Shown here: positions 58,182 to 64,000 of the stretch, piece after piece
Layout: each line of letters opens with the position of its first letter
Position numbering within the stretch: position 1 is the first letter of the stretch
From: Gliomastix tumulicola
Lineage: Eukaryota; Ascomycota; Sordariomycetes; Hypocreales; Bionectriaceae
Length of the DNA stretch: 64,000 bases
Reading direction: 5' to 3'
Assembly (NCBI GenBank): GCA_001599755.1
Contig: BCHX01000004.1
Span: forward strand, 2,852,001-2,916,000
Translations under genes and position numbers: made by a program
The notes under the pieces: generated by a model
Told to the model about the DNA's origin: nothing
Seen by the model: only the letters and a program-made list of their open reading frames with translations
The model's database searches: none

Positions 58182-60611
58182 GTGTGCAGGAACCCAGGCC
58201 AGGACAGTGTTGGGTCGCGTTCCATGCAGTGCCGACTGGCCGTGCAGACTGTGTGCCGGTCCCGAGCTCCGTTGCTTCTGCCTGTAACAGGGCCCCTGAG
58301 CTTGCTGCAAGCCTCAGAGGTCCAGCGCGCACGCGCCACTAAGACGCAGGCCTCAGGCTGAGCGCCGAAAGTAGAAATATGTGCAGGGCGTGGCCCTCCT
58401 CCTGTACCGAAAGGCCGGGTCGGATGAGAGAAGAGGGAACCTCGTGTATGCGAGTGACCAGCTACTGCTGACAACCTAGGAAAAAAGATGTGATTAGCAC
58501 TGCCAGCCCCGGCGTGGTAATAGTGGCCAGCGTGTTGGTTCAGCAGCATCATCAACACGACCGAGAGACATCTGACGGGGATCTCAGGGCAGGGACGTGT
58601 GTCAGGCGGGCGCGATAGTGGTACTATTAGAGGCAGGCAAGGTACAGAGTACCCTACCTCGACAGTGGCCCAGCTGAGAGAACCGAGGTCAATTGCGCCC
58701 TGGGCAGGCACAACCCAGGTGTAGGAAAGTGGGTAGGGTGAGCTAGGGCAGGTACGCTGCTGCAGGAGGGAGGCAGGAACAAGGAATGGAAGGCGCGAGT
58801 GGAGGATTGTGTGTTGGATCTACCGATGGAGAGACACTGCAAGAAGAGCAGCAACCGCCAACGCGAGCAGACAGCCGTGTGCATGAGCTAAGGAGAATAT
58901 ACGACAATGAAGATATATCCAGTGGAAGGGTGACTATGGATATCCACGTATGGATATCCTCCCAACTCCGTCAAATGACAAACAGCAAATGAAGCCTGCC
59001 ACTTACCTTGGGCTAACGCGCTAAACGCTGGAAAATGGGAGCGAAGACCCTCTCACGCAAGGGAAAGCGAAGGCCCAGATCTTAGCTGTTATCTGGATCG
59101 CAATATTGCCGGTGGCTAGAGCTGAGAAATCGATACGGAACCAAATAGACGGAAATGAGAGCAGTGGATGGGGAAGAAGTCAGAAAGGGACTTCAAAAGC
59201 TCGGGCAGGACCTGGGTATGGGCTTGTGGCAGTATAAGAATAGCACGAGGTAGACAAGTAGCCTTGGGGGGGGATGAAGCCCAACACAGTCCCAACCCGC
59301 CCTAGACCTGGGGGCTTGTGAGGCGACAAGGACCGAAAAAATTCGGATTGGTCGCGGGCTAGCCAGTCGCTCGTCTCCCTCACGTTGCGTTGCTTTTTTG
59401 TGGGAGTGTTCCATCCGTGATGCAGCAAATATTAGGATTAGTAAATACGGACGGAGAGCCACAGCCAACCATGGCTTAAACCTTCAGGCTACACTTCGGT
59501 ACTTCTTCGCATTCTGGTGCAAGACCTGCCTACTTTGTGTGTGCCTGTGCTCCTTGTGTTCCCTGGAATCCATGCGGTGAGGTGATTCAGAGGGGAACAG
59601 AGGTGGCCAGGATAGAGAGCCTGAGTCTCAGTCCGCCTCCAACCAAACTAGTTGCGCGGCATGTGCGCCTCACGATGAGGACATACCCTGGCTCGTTCCC
59701 AAGATCGAGAAGCCCCGGGACATCAGGGGGGGTGCAGATGGTGCAGATCTCCGCCCTCCCCTCCAAGTCAGAATGTCCAGACCGGTCTGATGTGTCGGAT
59801 GCCCTCCCAGTCATGAGGTAGCACGCCGGCATCCTTCAGGTTCCCGATGGGGATGTACGACCTGTACGAGGGGATTTGTTGGCTGGCACACGTCGGCTTC
59901 ATTTCAGTCGGGCCTGGACGCGGTGCAAGTACTATAGGTAGGTACTACTAGTGCCTGTTAGGTAGCCGCTGGTTGCGGGTCTCGGGTCAATTACGGTATT
60001 TGATATTCGGGCCGGGCTATCTATCGACCGGCCGTTTCCATGCGTCAACACTGTACAAACGCTGGGTGAAAGACAGGCTCCCCTTGGAGGCTGTTAACAG
60101 ACTCTACCTTGCCCTTTCATCTCGTCCGGTCCGGGGTCAAAGGCTCCTGATAAGCCAAGGCGCGCCAGTGGACCAAAGTATTTTAACCTAGCCGGCGGAT
60201 CTCCTTCATTCCCGCGCATAGTGTACCACTAGCGTGAGCATTGGCACTGTCACAAGCGACTGTGACAGGACGCCTTCTATTAGGCAATCCCAGTGCTCAC
60301 GAGCAGATTACAGGTTTCCAATCACCGACGCCTGCATCCAGCTAGCAGAACCAGCGTCCAATCAGCGCCCAACCAGCGTCGACCCAGCGGGGCCGGTGAG
60401 CATGCACGTCGTCTGTTTCTGCATGCCTAACGCAAGTCCGTCCCTTTCGAGCTCATCGGTCGCGTCGTCTTGCATGAAGGTGGGTAGAGCCAGCATCAGT
60501 GCTGGCATGCATGTGTGTGATTGCATTGCAGCCAGTGGCTGCGGAGGTACCAGATCACCTGCCCAGCGGACGGGGCGGGAGGTGATGCTCTGGTTGGCCT
60601 TTGGGAAGAGG

Positions 60612-60653
60612 GGGAGGAGGAGGAGGAGGAGGAGCAGCAGCAGCAGCAGCAGC
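60612..60653. repeat. Compound (GGA)n(GCA)n microsatellite
   Basis: About seven GGA units run directly into about seven CAG units. In the plus frames this would read as Arg/Glu then Ser/Gln runs, but no gene is supported here. Confidence 0.9.
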
Positions 60654-61898
60654 AATATGACTATCGGAGGCGACGTGTATTCATGTCTCGCCGTCATGGC
60701 TGCCACCATCAATACGGTTGATACGTCATGCTGCCCGTCCACAGCTATCGCGAGAGAGTGGTGGGTGTGTACAGGTACTTCAGCGCGTCCGATGGGGACG
60801 GGAGCAGGTTCGGGACACCCCATGCAAAGAGGCCCGTGCAGAGCGACCAGACAAGGGTTCTCCATCTCACAGTGTCGGAAGAAGGGGTACAGACTGTGTA
60901 CTTCGTCTGTCCTTTCTCTCTGGTACCAGAGCTGCACCAGCAGCTAGAGGATGCGAGTTCCAGGAGGAAATCAGGGTGGTGGCGCATCCTCGTGCGACTG
61001 CTACTCGCGCAGGTTGGCCCGCACCGCACAGCACAGGAACATGCAATGCACGTACGAGCACTAGTAGCGCGCGTACATACACTCCTTGCTCGTACTCGTA
61101 TGAAAGGGCAAGGCACGGGCGCTGGAACGGGCGTCGACTGGTACACCCCCCCATCCCATCTTTGCTGCTCGCTCCTTTAAGTCCTCTCTGCTCTTTGTCT
61201 ACGTAACATACAAGGGAGTAGGTAGCTTGCCTTTTGGCCTGACATATTACATGCTGAGGTAGTACCACTCACGGGGTCTCATCTAATACTCCTAAATTTC
61301 CCACAACGCTTTGTTGTCTCTTCTCTCCCTCTCCCATTCCCCTCCCCCCCAGTTCCGTTCCCTCTTTTCTCACGATCCGCACTCGGCGCACTGCTATCCT
61401 ACCTATCCCATCCTTTCCGCTCACCCCGGGATCACACGAGGATCACGGGGATCGCCGTACCTGCTCATTTCGATCAAATACTAGTACTTACAGTGCTCCA
61501 AGGTGCAAAAAGGGGCCCAGTTCGTCGCGGAACTCGGTTCTTCGCTCGAGTGGTACGGGTCTTTTTACCTACCTTGCTTTTGGTGCTCTCTTCCCACACG
61601 TCTGGGTACCGCCTACATGACCGTCTTTGCTTTTGTGAGCTGTTGCTGCGCTTTGGGATATCAGGAGACCAGTGCCCCGGCACTCCAGGTGAGTCACTTT
61701 TCCTCTGAGAGAATGTACGTAGACGCTGTAAAACTAAAACCGAGGGGTGTGCAATCCTGCCTCCAGTCCCTCTTCTGTTGGGGAGCGAGACATAGTGAGA
61801 GAGAACGAGCGAGGTGATCACTCAACTCGTACACCACACAACCTGCCGTCGTTCAATATTGGACAAGACAAGACGAGACACACACACTCACTCACTCG

Positions 61899-61905
<7 letters not shown>

Positions 61906-61944
<39 letters not shown>
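61906..61944. repeat. (CA)n microsatellite
   Basis: About 19 CA units, preceded by a short CGCGCGCG run at 61898-61905. Confidence 0.95.
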
Positions 61945-61950
<6 letters not shown>

Positions 61951-62576
61951 TACCTCCGCGCGCCGTTTTTCACACACCTCTCTATACAACCACCCAAAGA
62001 CACACAGAGAGACGCCTCTTTTTACACCACGAAGAGCAAGCTTGCCCCCTTTCTGCTGCAAGGCTCCACGAATCGCAACGGCTGCTGAAGTCCTTCCTGT
62101 TTCTCGAAAGGGCCAGTCCACGACCCCATTCCTCGCACCGCCCCTCTGCTCTGCCTTCTCTTCTCGTCCGCTTCTCATCCGGTCGGCCGTCTGGCAAATC
62201 CGTCTTCTCTCCCCCCTCTCAGCGGTGGGACAGGAAAACGATCCTGCTAGAGGCCTGCTAGTCATCGTGCTAGGAGGAAGCTAGAAGCCCTGATTCCCAA
62301 GCTGCTAGACCTCTGGGCTCTGGCCCACAGGCAAAGCGCTTTGACCCGTCCGCCCGTCCGTCCGTCCGTCTTCCCCCGATCACGACCGGCTCCGGGCCTG
62401 ACGGGGACCCACCTTGAGACTTACACGGTGACGGGACGGCACACCATCACTGCTTGGGCTGGTGTTGATCAGAGTTGACGGGGCGTCCTTTCGGTCCAGA
62501 CTTCGCCGGGGGGCGCATTGCATGTGTCACTCAGGCCACCACCTGGTCGTGTCTCTCCTCGTCGACAACCTGGCTT

Positions 62577-62600
62577 GCTAGCTAGCTAGCTAGCTAGCTA
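62577..62600. repeat. (GCTA)6 microsatellite
   Basis: Six perfect GCTA units lie about 110 bp upstream of the ATG of the last gene. Confidence 0.95.
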
Positions 62601-62712
62601 AACCGGCCGGCTGGTGGAGCACGGAAGCTCTGCCAAGTTACTCAAGTCCTCCCCTTCCCTTCCCTGCGGAATCAGGCAAGACCACGGTTGTCTTGCCCAA
62701 GCAGTGCCGGCG

Positions 62713-64000
62713 ATGGTTGACATGACCAATCGGGCGCTCACATACGAGGATAGGCTGCGTGCATGGGACGAGGTCCCGCCCATAGCCAACTTCTTCGAGA
62801 TCGCGAAGCATGTGCCAGCTCTACCCTCGCCGTCGCCGTCGCCGTCTCCGAATCATAGCCAGTACGATGCTCTCGTCCGCGCCAAGAAGAACGAGGCCAT
62901 GCGCATCATCGACGCCACCAACAACATCAACTATGGATCGATACCTGGGGAGCTGATGCCTCAGCAGCTGGAGCAAGGAGACGAGCTGCTTCTTTACATC
63001 GGCGACTACTTCACCAAGACGGCGCAGATCTGCGGCCAGATGCTTGACGGCGTCCTCAACTGCCAAGACGTTAAAGAGGCGACCGCCAGGGTTCACATCC
63101 GGGCAGAGGAGCATGAACACGACAGCATGACTGGTGTCACCAGGATGGAGACGAAGATCTCAAGGCTCTTGTAAGTTCACGTGGGCGGTGCTTGTTTCCG
63201 CCGCCGCTGCAGCAGAACATTTGTAGTACCCTTGCCACACACAATAGCCCACTGACTAACTTGCCCGTGATCGAAAGGAAAATGCGGGATGTGACAGCCA
63301 ACTTTGCTCGCGACATCCAGGAGATCTGGGAGCCGTCAATACGCAGTGATGAGAACTCTAATCGGCTCGCCCCGTTCCTGGGTAGTACTTATAGAGATCT
63401 AATGAGGATAGGAAGGCTGATCCCTAACGAGAGTCCTGGGCTTGCCCTGCAACCCATGCCACAGGCGCCAGAAGCACCGCCCAAGGAGCTGCAGCAACAG
63501 AAGAAGCCACGAGAGGAGCAGCCCCAGACGCCCCATCCGCCCCAGCCGCCCCAGCAGCCAACAAGACAGATGCGGCCGAGGGCGGCGCAGCCACGGGAGC
63601 CGAAAACGCCCAAGCCAGACCATGGGTCACCCCAGGACGAGGAGTCAGACTCGGACAGCTCCGAGGAAGAAAACGGCGGAGGGGAGGAAGAGGAAGAGGA
63701 CGTGTTTGCCAAGATTGACATGGAAGCGCTGAGGTCTCGAGGCAAAGGCAATCATACCTGCCCCAAGGGGAAGAAGTGCACCAAAGGAGGGATCGACAAG
63801 GACGGCGAGCTCATTGTCTTTGACCGCAACTCTGCGTTTGTGTAAGTGGACTTGACCCCCCCCCATCCCCCATCCCTCATCCCCCATCCCCCCTCCCCCT
63901 ATCATGTTTGCTTCGCTGGCACGTGGGACGTTATGCTCATTCTCGTCTGCCTTGTTTAGACAACACTGTAACAAGCACCGCAAGCCGTACCACTGTGACC
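62713..64000 (+). CDS. Zinc-finger protein, 3' truncated by window edge
   Basis: Exons 62713-63170 and 63278-63841, and the first 41 bp of a third from 63960, give at least 354 aa; the gene continues past the window. The N-terminal 200 residues are helical with a short Pro-Ser repeat (PSPSPSPSP) and contain QGDELLLYIGDYFTKTAQICG. Next is a Pro/Gln-rich segment, then an acidic Ser/Glu run (about 280-305). At the end TCPKGKKCTKGG and, across the splice, AFVQHCNKHRKPYHCD give a C-X5-C-X22-H-X3-H arrangement followed by the start of a further finger. This suggests a C2H2-type array. I do not recognise the family, and a nuclear regulatory role is only a guess. The first ATG in frame is used. Confidence 0.7.

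Larger units (their letters stand above)
58182..62712. other. Gene-poor stretch with microsatellites
   Basis: 4.5 kb without a supported gene. It should hold the promoter and leader of the minus-strand regulator on the left and of the zinc-finger gene on the right. Repeats: GGA/CAG runs at 60612-60653, a CA run at 61906-61944, a CCGT tetramer run near 62350-62371 and a GCTA run at 62577-62600. Frames of up to 237 codons near 60.2-61.2 kb cross these repeats and have no recognisable content. Confidence 0.5.

Noticed and set aside
60234..61206. Overlapping plus and minus frames of 130-240 codons
   Set aside because: They cross GGA/CAG repeats and read as low-complexity Ser, Arg or Leu runs on both strands; no conserved motif, no splice logic.

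Overview
The window is nuclear DNA from a filamentous ascomycete (Pezizomycotina, most likely Sordariomycetes). Genes carry short GT-AG introns of about 50-200 bp, often with a CTAAC/CTGAC-type branch site. Codons are GC-rich and intergenic spaces are 0.4-6 kb long. The gene set includes fungal markers: CreC, CreD, a VIVID/ENVOY-type LOV photoreceptor, a Clr5-domain protein, an SLM-type BAR-PH protein and a Fungal_trans_2-type regulator. I assembled 19 protein-coding gene models by joining exons by hand. Each join was checked for reading phase, splice consensus and continuity with the family recalled from memory. No database search was run.

Layout, left to right. After 3.5 kb without a gene come a dicarboxylate/amino-acid symporter (3.5-5.2 kb, +), the sulfite reductase alpha subunit MET10 (6.5-9.6, +) and the mRNA cap guanine-N7 methyltransferase ABD1 (10.1-11.7, +). 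On the minus strand follow the mitochondrial Rho GTPase GEM1/Miro (12.2-14.2) and phosphopantothenoylcysteine decarboxylase CAB3 (14.8-15.6). Then come creC (16.4-18.8, +), creD (21.9-24.0, +), an SLM1-like BAR-PH protein (25.7-27.4, +), a Clr5-domain protein (29.6-30.7, +), an Fpg/MutM DNA glycosylase (32.6-34.0, +), a VVD-like LOV photoreceptor (34.7-35.5, -) and the SUMO ligase NSE2/MMS21 (37.5-38.8, +). A 0.56 kb element with 56-bp perfect inverted repeats lies at 39.1-39.7. Next are COQ3 (40.0-41.0, -), RIB3 (41.9-42.7, +), an ataxin-10/CTR86 homologue (43.1-46.1, -) and MTA phosphorylase (47.0-48.2, +). A roughly 6 kb gene-poor stretch with microsatellites precedes an EasF/EgtD-type methyltransferase (54.1-55.4, +) and a six-exon regulator (55.5-58.2, -). 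A further 4.5 kb without a gene leads to a zinc-finger gene cut by the right edge (62.7-64.0, +).

The genes are mostly independent housekeeping functions, as is normal for a fungal chromosome arm. Exceptions in context: creC and creD, two genes of the same carbon-catabolite/ubiquitin pathway, are consecutive and in the same orientation. MET10 and MTA phosphorylase both serve sulfur metabolism but lie 37 kb apart. RIB3 and COQ3 share a divergent intergenic region, as do ataxin-10/MTAP, CAB3/creC and VVD/NSE2. The most unusual signals are the inverted-repeat element at 39 kb, a probable multi-exon minus-strand transcript without a long ORF at 31.4-32.4 kb, three GATCGA sites upstream of the LOV gene, and a His/Asp-rich insert in the ataxin-10 homologue.
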